Below are positions 1-10,984 of a DNA stretch of 64,000 bases, in pieces (position 1 is the stretch's first letter; each line of letters begins with the position of its first letter). The notes under the pieces are model-generated. The model was not told the DNA's origin. It made no database searches and was given only the letters and a program-made list of their open reading frames with translations. The position numbers and the translations under genes were made by a program. The stretch spans positions 14,277,501 to 14,341,500 of the forward strand of contig OW285192.1 in assembly GCA_935421135.1 (NCBI GenBank), read 5' to 3'. The stretch is from Bugulina stolonifera. Taxonomy: Eukaryota; Bryozoa; Gymnolaemata; Cheilostomatida; Bugulidae.

Positions 1-387
1 ATGTATAGAATTTATATTCCAACGATCAACAGCAGTATAATAGGCACACAGGAAAAGTTTCAAAACAACCATCTTAATGTAAGATATAATTTATATAGAT
101 CAACTTTTGTTGTATGTTACCAGATAAAACGATTACTATTTACAATGGATATTTTAGCACAACTTTGAATATACTTGAATGCTTTGGCATACTACTAACT
201 TTGGGTTTGAACTCTGTCTAGCTTTCAGGTCAAAAATTAAGTGCATATAACTTTGATGTACTTTATCATGTGGTCCAGTCATATTTATTGCAACCAGACC
301 AAATTCTAAATATGTTTTAAACCTGTGTTGTAATTTGTATGAGTCAATTTTGTGTGAATGGAGTGTTATTTATAGAACTATTTGTAG

Positions 388-3300
388 TTAAGGCGGTTGA
401 CTGCACTGCACGGTAACCAAGGCGGTAACCAAGGTGGTAACCAAGGCGGTAACCAAGGCGGTAACCAAGGCGGTAACCAAGTTGGAGACACATGGAAAGC
501 ATGCAGTGGTTTAAGTAAAGCCATTAGAAAGAAGAATATGGCTGCTAGTAAATTACATATAGCAGCTCAGAAGTTAGCACAAAGTGAGTCATTTACTGCT
601 GGTCATATATAATTATTTTTAGTGATATAACAACAACACACATATCTGTTACACATTTTTATCTTTTCAAGTGTGATACAAAGGATAGCTATGCTTTGGT
701 ATAAGTGGGTAGATGTGCACAATGCTGTCATTCTATCATTCATGAAAGCGATGATGAAACACATATATTTTGGTATTTTTAGAAAAAGAAAAACATTCAG
801 AGGACTCAGAGTCTGCAGAGACAGAGATCAACATAATCAATATTTTCTTGAATCAGTTAGACTTCAATGAAAAAACCATTTACCAGACTATTGATTGGCT
901 AGTACAGAGTTTGGTTGGCCAATTCAAGGTAGATAATGTTATCGTATCACTCTTACTTGATGATACATTGATTTTAAATTTAGTTATGCTATAATTCTAT
1001 TGCTAATTTATGACAGTGTACAGACGTAGAGTACTGGGTGATGGATGAGTGGACCAAATTGATGATTTTGTACCCATGTAGTCAGTGAATCCCTGAACTC
1101 TCTATAATGTAGTGGGGAATAACAAGTGTTTTATTGCTTATAGGATTATAGTCATATGAAGGCTAGTGTTGAGAATAGATTAAAGTTCCTAAGAGATGCA
1201 GCCTTTCAGGAAGAGCAAGTTTACCATCAGCTTTTGCAAGCAGAGAAGAACATGAACGTAAGAATACTTTAAATATACATTTAAACATTGGAACTCGGAC
1301 TATGAGTTATCGATATGGGTGGACTTGAGGCGTCACTTAATTGTATCATGGATGTATACTACATGTTTCAGAAAACAAGAGATTTGAATGAAGCCCAAGA
1401 GCAAGGGGGCATCATAGAAGAAATCTTATCACAAGTTGCTGTGGCCGCAGATGAGCTAGAGGAGGGCCTGGGTGATAATGTCCTTGAAGATATGGCTAAA
1501 GAACAGAGAAAAGTAAGCTATGTTGGGTCAGCCATTTGATACAAGAGTACAGCATGTTTTTCGATTGACTTTTAAAACAGTTATGAACTTTTTGCTATAT
1601 TTGTTGATGTGGCTGAAACAGTAATACTGTATTTGATTCCATTAGATGGGTAACCATGGTGAGAATATAGAGGCCCTAGTGAGACTGGACTCGTTTGATG
1701 CCGATATACCAAGACTGGAAGATGCTGATGGCAGACAGTTTGTGTTAAGTAGAGGTCGAGATTCCACACGACCTCTAGAGGATCTCACTCTACTGCTGGC
1801 AAGTACTAAGGATGCACCTACATGTATATACTCTGTTGTTTGATGGAGTTCTCAATGCAAATTATGAGTATACATACATCGGGTATTTTACTCACACACA
1901 TACATGTATATAATATTACACACCTTATCATATGCATGTACATGTATTCTACCTGAAGATATCCGCTATAGAATGAAAAATGCAAATTATTGTCTTGTTC
2001 ACAGTGCTTCCCTAACTCTGTATTCCTTTTATGGACTGAATGCGCGTTGAAACCTACGTAACTGTCCTCTCGTAACTGCCCTCTCGTACATGTATTTAAC
2101 TTGCGGTTGGCAACTCCTAAAACATTTTATTGATGAAGACCAGAAAGAGGTGGATTTACTCTTACCTAGATATACAATCATGTATATACCTTCATTGTAT
2201 GTGTGTTGTTATTACTTGATTTGTCATTACTTGTTTTATATAATATATGTAATTGTTTTAGGATCTGGTGTATATTATGGTTCTATGTACCATACTCGGG
2301 TATGTTAGCTCACTCATTGGCCTGCCTGTTATGTTTGGGCAAGTTGTGTGCGGTATTATACTTGGGCCATCCTGTCTCAACCTCTTAGCCTCTATAGTGC
2401 AGATAGAGACGTTGGCGGAGCTGGGAGTGTTCTTCATTATGTTTGTCGTTGGTCTAGAGTTTTCACCGAAGCGCATTAAACAGGTTTGTGGTATAAATAC
2501 ATACTTCACCTAGTGCTCTATTAAACAGGTTTGTGGTATAAGTACATACTTGAGCTAGTGCTCTATTAAACAGGTTTGTGGTATAAATACACACTTCAGC
2601 TAGTGCTCTTGACACGAATCACCTTTTTTTCCTTTAAATTTAGCTTGAATTTGTTTAGTCATTAGTCATATTTTATTTTAACTTTTATTAATTTTCTTTT
2701 AATATCCAAAATGGTGTTCTTGTATTAAAATGTATATGTATGTGGTTGGATATTTTGATTGAGTATGGACATTCACTTGTATACCTACATTCACATATGT
2801 ACGCAACATTGTTTCATGCAAATGTGTAAAATGTGTCAGCTCAGGTCGTTTAAATAATCGTATATACATGTACATATTTAGCAGCAAATTTCATTTACTG
2901 GGAAGTTACAATTAGAATGCATGAAAGTTGATTTAGACCCAGTGATGTGACCTTCCTCGTTTTTGTATTCCACTTCCTGTTGATTCCTGCTGCAGGTGCT
3001 GCTGATATCGATGATGGGAAGCGTTGGTGTGATGATGTTGATGGTACTGTGTGCAATATTAATATCCCTCCTAGTTGATAAATCAACCTTTAGTGAGAGC
3101 GCTTTTATTGCTGCCTGTTTCTCACTGAGCAGCACCCCCTTGGTAGTCAAGTTCACATCTGGCTTGAACAGTGGAGGAGGAGGAAGTAAGGTATCAACAA
3201 CTAATAGGGAAGGTCAGTGTATAACTAGTATACAGTAACAGTAGGCTAGTTATTGCTGCATATAGTATTATATTATTAGTAGAACTATTGGTTTTAACTC

Positions 3301-6300
3301 AGTATATTGGGATTATCTCTTGTATATTTTTGTCGGAAGAAATCGGGGAAAAAGATGCACTTCTAGTCTTTTACATGGTAGAGTTTTATTGTTTTGTTTG
3401 TGAGTAGACAATGTTAAGTCCTATTGGGTTCATTGTGAACCAACCGTTGTAGCCCAGTTTCCGAATTCGCGGCCTATAAATAGTTCATTGTTGTAAGATG
3501 GACATCCTTCATTTTGCAGGTCTAATTTTATTTTATTTACAGCAAGCCAATTGCCGGTGTATATCTGTGTAGGTGTAGGTCAGTATGTATGTGCAATAAC
3601 AGGCTTATATGCTATGGGACAGGTTTATATGCTCTGGGGAAGTCTTGCAAAGCAAAGTAAAAAATAATTAGCCTACTCACTGTTGCCATATTTGGACTAA
3701 TTATGCTCTAATACTGTCTATACTTTGGAATGCTGCAGTGCATGCAACTAGTTTTGGGTTGTCTGCTCTCTGTTTTAGTTCATTCGAGAGGAGACAACTT
3801 TCAAGTATTGTACGTGAATTGCAAAATTACTCATGTACAGTATGTGTGTGTCTACTGCATACCTGTATTGAAATAACCATTAGGTCTATCGGTAAATTTT
3901 GATTAATGGCTTGCTATTTGTACTTTGATCTCAAAAATGTGTTATGGTGTTTACAACCTATTTTTTCTGCAACTTGGTTTCATTAACAGCTTCCATTTTA
4001 GGCTATTTCAGATGACCAACCTTAGTGCTGTTCACACTGTCTATAAGATGTAAATAGTATTTTCACTTTGCAATCTTGGATAGTGGAATAGTGCATGACG
4101 TGTGTATATTGTGTTTGAAAGGTTCACCTGCTATCCGACTACCTACCAAACTGGAATACACAGAGGTACTACTGGGTATACTAGTGATGCAGGATATACT
4201 CATGGGTATGCTAGTGGCATTTCTACCTGCATTAGCTGGTCATGGTACTATACTTAAATCTGCAGGACTGCTTATCCAGGTCCTTTTGGGTTAGTAAACA
4301 TCATACATGATGGTTTATAGCTCACCCTTAATTTTGGTACTTCTGTAGTTAGAGTATTGATTTAACTGTGTAATAATGTATTATAGGCGATTACAGTAGT
4401 TATTGTGGATTCAATGCAATATAACATTGAATGCAAAAAGTTTGAAGTTTAAACTAATCACTGCGATTAACTGTTTAACATAGTGATCACATGAGACCTA
4501 ATGTTATGTGACGTCATGTCATGTTTGTCTATTATATGCTTGTAGCATTCGTAGTTGTTGGTGCAGTATCATTAGCTCTAATAAGGCTAGTACAGAAGGT
4601 CAACCCAGTCATACAAGGTCTCACTACTGAACTATTAACATTGACCTCTACAGGACTAGTGTTTACCATGATGTGGGTAAGTGTGTGGAGAATTAGTGTC
4701 TATAGGGTAAGAAGTTGTCCCATCTTTATTTCACTTTTACTCTCATTGATTTTCTCCAAAGGTCTGTCTACCAGATGCCCATGTGGTGATTAGTTAATAT
4801 TATATACAACTACTCCAATTATATAATGCGTTGAAAACCAGCTTTTGTTATTGGCTGGATGTCAATCAGGGCCATTTGTGGACTGGTACCACGAATTGCC
4901 TATAGAGCTGAACCTTAATTGGTGTAGTGATACCTGGAACAATACCGCAATTATCTTTATTATAGTTACAATTTACATCAGATCTTATTATTGGAGCCAT
5001 GCTGCACATTGATTATGTTATGAAGTTGTGCTCTCTCAATTTTCGTTTTGGGAGAAGACGACTTCAAAACCAAAGCAAACAAGGCTGGTACTACAATATC
5101 CTATCCTACCTGAGCAGGTTCTCAAGTATTGAATAGAATAGCATTGACAAACACTGCATTACAGCTGTTATATTTTCAAGGTAACCTTTGAACTGGGAAT
5201 CTCTATGGAGTTGGGCTGTTTTCTTGCTGGTTCAATTATTAGTGCTGGAGGAGAGCACTTGGCTGAGAAAGTTGAGACTTTAGTTACTCCAATCAAAGAT
5301 TTTCTTTCATGTATCTTCTTTACTGCTATAGGTAAGGAATATATGCTATAGGTAAGGAATATATGCTATAGGTAAGGTATATTATGTGCTATAGGTAAGG
5401 AATATATGCTATAGCTAAGGTATATCTGCTATAGGTAAGGAATATATGCTATAGGTAAGGTATATTATATGCTATAGGTAAGGAATATATGCTATAGCTA
5501 AGGTATATCTGCTATAGGTAAGATATATTATATGCTATAGGTAAGGAATATATGCTATAGCTAAGGTATATCTGCTATAGGTAAGATATATTATATGCTA
5601 TAGGTAAGGAATATATGCTATAGGTAAGGAATATATGATATAGCTAAGGTATATCTGCTATAGGTAAGATATATTATATGCTATAGGGAAGGAATATATG
5701 CTATAGGTAAGGAATATATGCTATAGCTAAGGTATATTATATGCTATTAGGTAAAGTATATCTGCTATAGGTAAGGAATATATACTATAGCTAATGTATA
5801 TAATGTGCTTTATGTAAGGAATATCTGTTATAAGCAAGGCATAATATAAATGCCGTTATGGTCATCAAAGCTCCTTATACAGGAGAAGTTAGGCAGACAA
5901 ATCCTAAATCTGAGGCTGATTAAAACTAGATTTACAGAATCCCGTGATGGTTATTTTATGTACAATATCCAAATAATATTCACACGCTGTAATAAAAAAT
6001 ATAACACACTCATTTGTTACAGGTTTACATGTATTTCCATCATTCGTATCATTGGAACTTGGACTATTAGCCTTAGCTACAGCTCTGGTTGTCTCATTTA
6101 AGGTAATGGGGCATATACATGTATATTCCCAAACTTATATATTATTTTGCTAATGGAGGGGCTTTATTTACTTGAGTAACCTGGCAACATCGGGTATTGA
6201 AGCTGATTACTATATCATATACATGAGTGTATATGTTGGTACAATTCTATGATACTCTTTATGAGGTGACTATGCCGCACTTTTGACCATTTTTCTTGTC

Positions 6301-7366
6301 CAAAACAGAGCATCCCCAGCTCTTTTAGCACACCCTAGTTACATAACCAGCTTTTTAGCACACCTTATTTCCATAACCTGCTCTTAGCACACCCTAGTTC
6401 TTTACAAAATTGGTGCATTACATCTGGCTTGAGTCTGCTCCTGGATTAGATTGGATATGTCTCAGTAAAGCTGAATTGTGCCTGAACTTCTGGATCACTG
6501 GAACACCTATAGATTGATCTATAGCTAGAGATATCATATTATATTATTATTTATAATTTATATAATTCTGCAAGATTTGCCTCAAATAATCTGTTGCTCT
6601 AATGTTTTAGTTTGGTGCTAGCGTTATTATAATGAAGATGTCTCTACCAAAACACTCACGTAAATACTCGTACATCATAGCAGCTGGCCTATCACAGGTC
6701 AGTGAATTCTCTTTTGTCCTCGGCTCCCGAGCACGACATCTACAGTTGGTATCTAGAGAGGTCAGTATATTAGTATGTTATGTAGAGAGATAGCATTGTT
6801 CATATTCTGTTTTGCTATAACATGATGCAATACTGCGATTATCTCTTTTGTCCTGTTTATTCATACCTTTTACTATACAATACAATACAATACAATGGTT
6901 AATGATTTAATGAGAGCATTCTAAAAGAAATTTAAAACTAAGTGCAAAACTATAACATAAACTAAGACCAATGGTAGTGTAATTGTTAACAAGGGGTTAC
7001 TTTGAAAATTTTGCAATATTATAAGCTGCATAGGACCCCTACCCCACCTACTGGATTATTTATTATGAGAAATCAAACATTTATGCTAGTTCTCCTCTGG
7101 GACTGTAACATTTACTTATCCTTAGTAAACACTCTCTTGAATGTAATCACTAGGCTGAGCTGCACATAGCAGGCAAATATGTCATCCTCTACATACCTCC
7201 ACTTTAGGTGTACCTGCTGATTCTCAGTGTATCGACTCTTAGCTTGCTCATGGCTCCGTTTCTATGGAAACTGGTTCTGGTGACAGAACGTCCTAGTTTG
7301 ATGAGGTTAAACAGCTCCTCCTCTTCTAACGGCGATATCCAGATGAGTTCACAGTCTAATGTCTAG
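388..7366 (+). CDS. TMCO3: TMCO3-like monovalent cation/proton antiporter (CPA2/KefB type), 5' partial
   Basis: Multi-pass membrane protein of the CPA2 sodium(potassium)/proton exchanger family with an N-terminal coiled coil, as in animal TMCO3. Exons read: about 388 or 484 to 583, 783-928, 1144-1257, 1372-1512, 1646-1798, 2262-2483, 2996-3212, 4122-4289, 4546-4676, 5181-5331, 6023-6102, 6611-6760, 7208-7366 (TAG). Phase is continuous throughout. The first five exons give a charged, helical lumenal region. The antiporter core then shows GLPVMFGQVVCGIILGPS, VGLEFSPKRIKQ, SLSSTPLV, LLGILVMQD, MELGCFLAG, GLHVFPSF, SQVSEFSFVLGSRAR and SREVYLLILSV, all close to animal TMCO3 from memory. The readable part is about 645-675 codons against roughly 677 aa in human. 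The signal-peptide exon lies before the window. Intron 5 uses a GC donor. Donors of exons 6 and 10 sit in tandem arrays. Family identity is strong; ion specificity is not shown by sequence. Confidence 0.93.
412..483 (+). repeat. 12-bp tandem repeat (6 units) at the first visible TMCO3 exon
   Basis: Six units of GGTAACCAAGGC, the last ending in TT. Read in the exon frame, each unit encodes Gly-Asn-Gln-Gly. The upstream in-frame stop at 385-387 is the TAG of a possible acceptor, so the exon could start at 388 and include the tract. It could also start after CAAG at 481, excluding it. Homology to human TMCO3 begins just after the repeat, at DTWK. Confidence 0.85.
2475..2609 (+). repeat. 45-bp triplication spanning the TMCO3 exon 6 donor
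   Basis: Three near-identical 45-bp units (2475-2519, 2520-2564, 2565-2609), each starting ATTAAACAG/GTTTGTGG. The first unit contains the real exon end and 5' splice site at 2483/2484; the other two repeat that junction. Reading through unit 1 meets an in-frame TAG at 2511, so only the first donor keeps the antiporter frame open. Confidence 0.93.
5323..5845 (+). repeat. About 25-copy array of the TMCO3 exon 10 donor (about 20-bp unit)
   Basis: The exon 10 end and donor, GCTATAG/GTAAGGAATAT, is repeated about 25 times with unit lengths of roughly 19-24 bp. Many units keep a consensus donor (TATAG/GTAAGG or GTAAGA). Others are altered to CTAAGG, GGAAGG or similar. Higher-order patterns of three units recur. 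Reading past the first donor gives an in-frame TAG in the next copy. Confidence 0.95.
6305..6405 (+). repeat. Short imperfect triplication in a TMCO3 intron
   Basis: Three diverged units of about 30-35 bp containing CTTTTAGCACACC followed by CTAGTT or TTATTT and CATAACC. It lies inside the intron between exons 11 and 12, away from both junctions. Confidence 0.7.
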
Positions 7367-10300
7367 TTCTTCCAATCACTGTTATACTGAGACTACAAGT
7401 TACATGTTATATAATTAACTAATATAATTAATTTTTTTATACTTGTATTATCTATTCTGTATTATATATTGTGGTGTGATATAACTGTAGGCACCTATAA
7501 CCTTCATGCAATGTATTTTTGTCCATGCATTATACTAGTAATTTGTGATAAGTTTTATTATAAAATTTTGTGCTATCCATAATACTACCCGTGTGTTCTA
7601 TCTCTATGGTATTGTAATTATAGAATATTTGATTTTATTTCATACAATTTCTTTTGTGTATTTTACAGTAGTTCATTCCTTCCCTTATAAACATTCCTAA
7701 AATATGGTGATAATGTTGTGAATTCCCATTTTATTATTTTTGACAATCTCTCAATTTACCAGTATTTCTTCTCTCTTTCTGTGATAGGTAAAGCAGGTCA
7801 TTGTATAAGTATGCATGTACTAGAATGAATGATGTTATTAATTTTTTGCCCGTGCATGTTTTGCAGTTTATAACAACCTTGTCTATAAATTTTTCTCATT
7901 TTGGACATCTGTAAATCTGCACAACAATATCTCTACATTCTAATAAATGTGCTGGAGCCTAGCACTAAATTGTAAATCCTACTACATACTAGCCATAATG
8001 TAAGGTGTCAAATAATAATAATAATATGTTATGTAGTAGTCTGCATGGTCTGCATAGCGGAACATGGTAACTATATACGTCATGTAGACGAGATGTTATC
8101 ATAAAGTTATATTATGTGTAAGTGTAACTTATGGATGTGATGTACTTTTACAGGTTGGAATATTTTTGTAAGGAGGGAAAGAAGTACATTGTGTATATAG
8201 GAGTAGGTGGAAGGGATGGATATGGACTGTGGATAATAAAAAGGGAGCCCTACTCACAGTTTTGAAAACAGCATACATACCTTTAGTAATACATCACACA
8301 TAATTATTAAATGTATACAGGATTTATATTACAATAAAATATTGATGTAGTTTCAAATAAAAACATATGATTGTTTACAAGACTACGTGTACAAATAACA
8401 TGTACTGAATGATGTACATGAAGTCATGAACTACATTACACTGTTTGTTGTACCATGCACAGTACATTGTACCGTACATTATATTAGCGAGATGTTTCAA
8501 TTTGGAGTTGGCCTCTTTTAGGTATTTTAGCCGTTAATGAGAGGACAATTCACAATTTGGAGTTTGGCATCAGGATTCGCTCCAGAGTGAGTAAAGTTTC
8601 CGCATTCTATACTGTTAACACAACTATTTGTCGGAATAAGCCATTGCGGACATAAACGGAAGTTAGTAAACTGTTGTAACTTTTTATTTTGGTTTTGTTT
8701 GTAAATGAATTCTGTACTTGTTGCTAACCAATTACAGTACTGTTTCTGTTTTATCTTGTATACCAGGAAATAGAACTGCAGCATGATGAGTTATTATATT
8801 CCATTAATTACTATAATAATTATTTAAATACTTATTCTAAATTGGCAAAATTTTAATCTCACATGAGACCTCAGACTGAGATCATGAGTGTAGGCCCTAT
8901 AAATAACAATACAAAACTATTACAAATAATATAATAATATATATTTTTTATATTTATATATAACAAGTAATACAGTAGAGATATATATATATATGATATA
9001 CACTAGAATAAATAATACACAAGACAAATGCAATACATGATTACATGTGTTGTAATGATCATGTAGGCCTGCCCTATGTGTATTTACAGTATTATTAATT
9101 TATTATATAATCATAAAATTTTAAATAATATAATTAGCCTATAACCTACTATATTTCAAAGTTTGAAATTATGCTAAGTTTAATTATGAAAAGTATTAAT
9201 AAATTTAAATCACTTAATCAGCGAGTAGTAAATCACGACTGAATCAAATGTTTTGCTGTGTAATGCTTTATTTATTTTTATATTTGATTTCAATTTATTA
9301 ACTTCTTATTTTACTTTGTAATACCAAGGGGTAAGAGGTAATACTATACTAGATAATAATAATTCTATAGCAAATGTTTATTATTATTATTATTATTATA
9401 TGGCATAATTTTAAATGACTAAATTGCATTAATAAAATATTAAATTGATATTGTTCATATCACGCATGAACGTATAATATTAATATTATTATTATTATTT
9501 GTGAGCTGATTGAAATTAAATATAAGCCCATATTACATTTTTAATTTTGTATTTCATTTAGGCTCTATTTCTATTGCATATGTTTATATTCCATTAATTG
9601 TTATGATTTCTATTTCAATACTTAGGACAAAATTTTAATCTCGCATGCGACTGAGATCATGAGTGTAGGTTTATATATTATATTTCTCAGTTATATTGCA
9701 ATCATTATTATTATATATAACTCTTATCTACAATCACATAACATCTCATTTTATTGGATAAAGTTTGACGGGATAATAAGCTATCACTATTCTTTATAGT
9801 CTTTTAAACTTGAGTGACTTTCTATATACTTAGACTGAAAAGTTGATAACTTCATTGGTCGCCCTATGTAAATGCATATAGGCGTTAAGAGGACTCAGTA
9901 GCCTAATACAATAGTATAATATAATAATGGATTATTAAAAGATTGTTGCAGCTAGGATGCAGACTACTATTCCATCTAGAGTCTAAAGTAACCACGAAAG
10001 CTAAACTCTGTCGTGATAATAATTGGAGTTTACCATATAAAATATTTTTGTCTATCAAATTATGCAAATTATCCCAATGATGCTATGCCATTTACTTTGA
10101 CTTCTGTAGGCTTAGTCTTGCGCTTTCAAAAAGCTGGGCCATTCATTCTTTAGTGGTTGTGCAGTCTAAAAAGTGGACTTATATGTTGTTAGTATTAGAA
10201 TTATTTGCATGGTTCTCTTTTTAGAAGCAAATACACTGATCTCTTCTTGTCATATGGTGCTCTGCATGTATTGATATACATGTTGTATTGGAGATGAAGT

Positions 10301-10984
10301 GTAGATTATATCCAGTAAGCTTACCAGCTCTGTTTCATCACTAACAACCCTTTCCAATCAGTAAGTATAGTACATCGTCACTTATTGCACCAAAGTTACA
10401 TTCCAACAAAATTCAAGTAATTCAACTCTCGATTTGCGCAGAATTTAATGATTTTGTATAATATTGTATCATTATGACTTGCTCATATACAAGTGCCTCT
10501 GGAATCAACATGTTTAAAATCATTATAACATTGACCCAGAAAGTGATGCTACAATAGGTGTGTGTTAAATGAGTTGCTACTATACCATGTCATTGTTGGT
10601 GCGAAGTCAGCAAACAAATACTCAAGACAGAATTTATTGCTTAAGAAATAAACATATTATTTCAAGTAAAGCATTGCTGATGTTTGTTCACTAAATTTGC
10701 ATCAACTACTACAATTTGGCTGCGCTGTTGTTAAGATTGTGACTAAAACATTCATTCAGAGACATTGAGCCAGTATTCCAAGCAACTTCATCTTCCTGTA
10801 GGCAGGTCTTCCTAGTCGCTATGAAATCAGGTTTTTCCATCTATAGGTAGATGAGATTAAAGAAGTGACTAGCCTTCTATTCAAGCATGTAGTTCGGTAC
10901 ATGGTCAACTCTTTAAGTACATGCATAATGGAACTGGGTTAACACATGCACCTGACTATAATAAAGTTAAACAGCAGCAATATG
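7367..10984. other. AT-rich intergenic region with TMCO3 3' UTR
   Basis: No gene recognised. The 3' UTR of TMCO3 must end somewhere in the first kilobase; AATAAA occurs near 7942 and 8329 but I cannot choose a cleavage site. A 258-bp minus-strand ORF (8527-8784) has a cysteine-containing stretch but no family I recognise. Two related copies of a short sequence with the core TTTTAATCTC..ACTGAGATCATGAGTGTAGG occur near 8790-8905 and 9580-9675, suggesting an old dispersed repeat. Long AT microsatellite-like tracts fill 8930-9530. Confidence 0.6.

Noticed and set aside
8527..8784. Minus-strand 85-codon ORF with cysteines
   Set aside because: Low-complexity start, no family, isolated in a repeat-rich gap.
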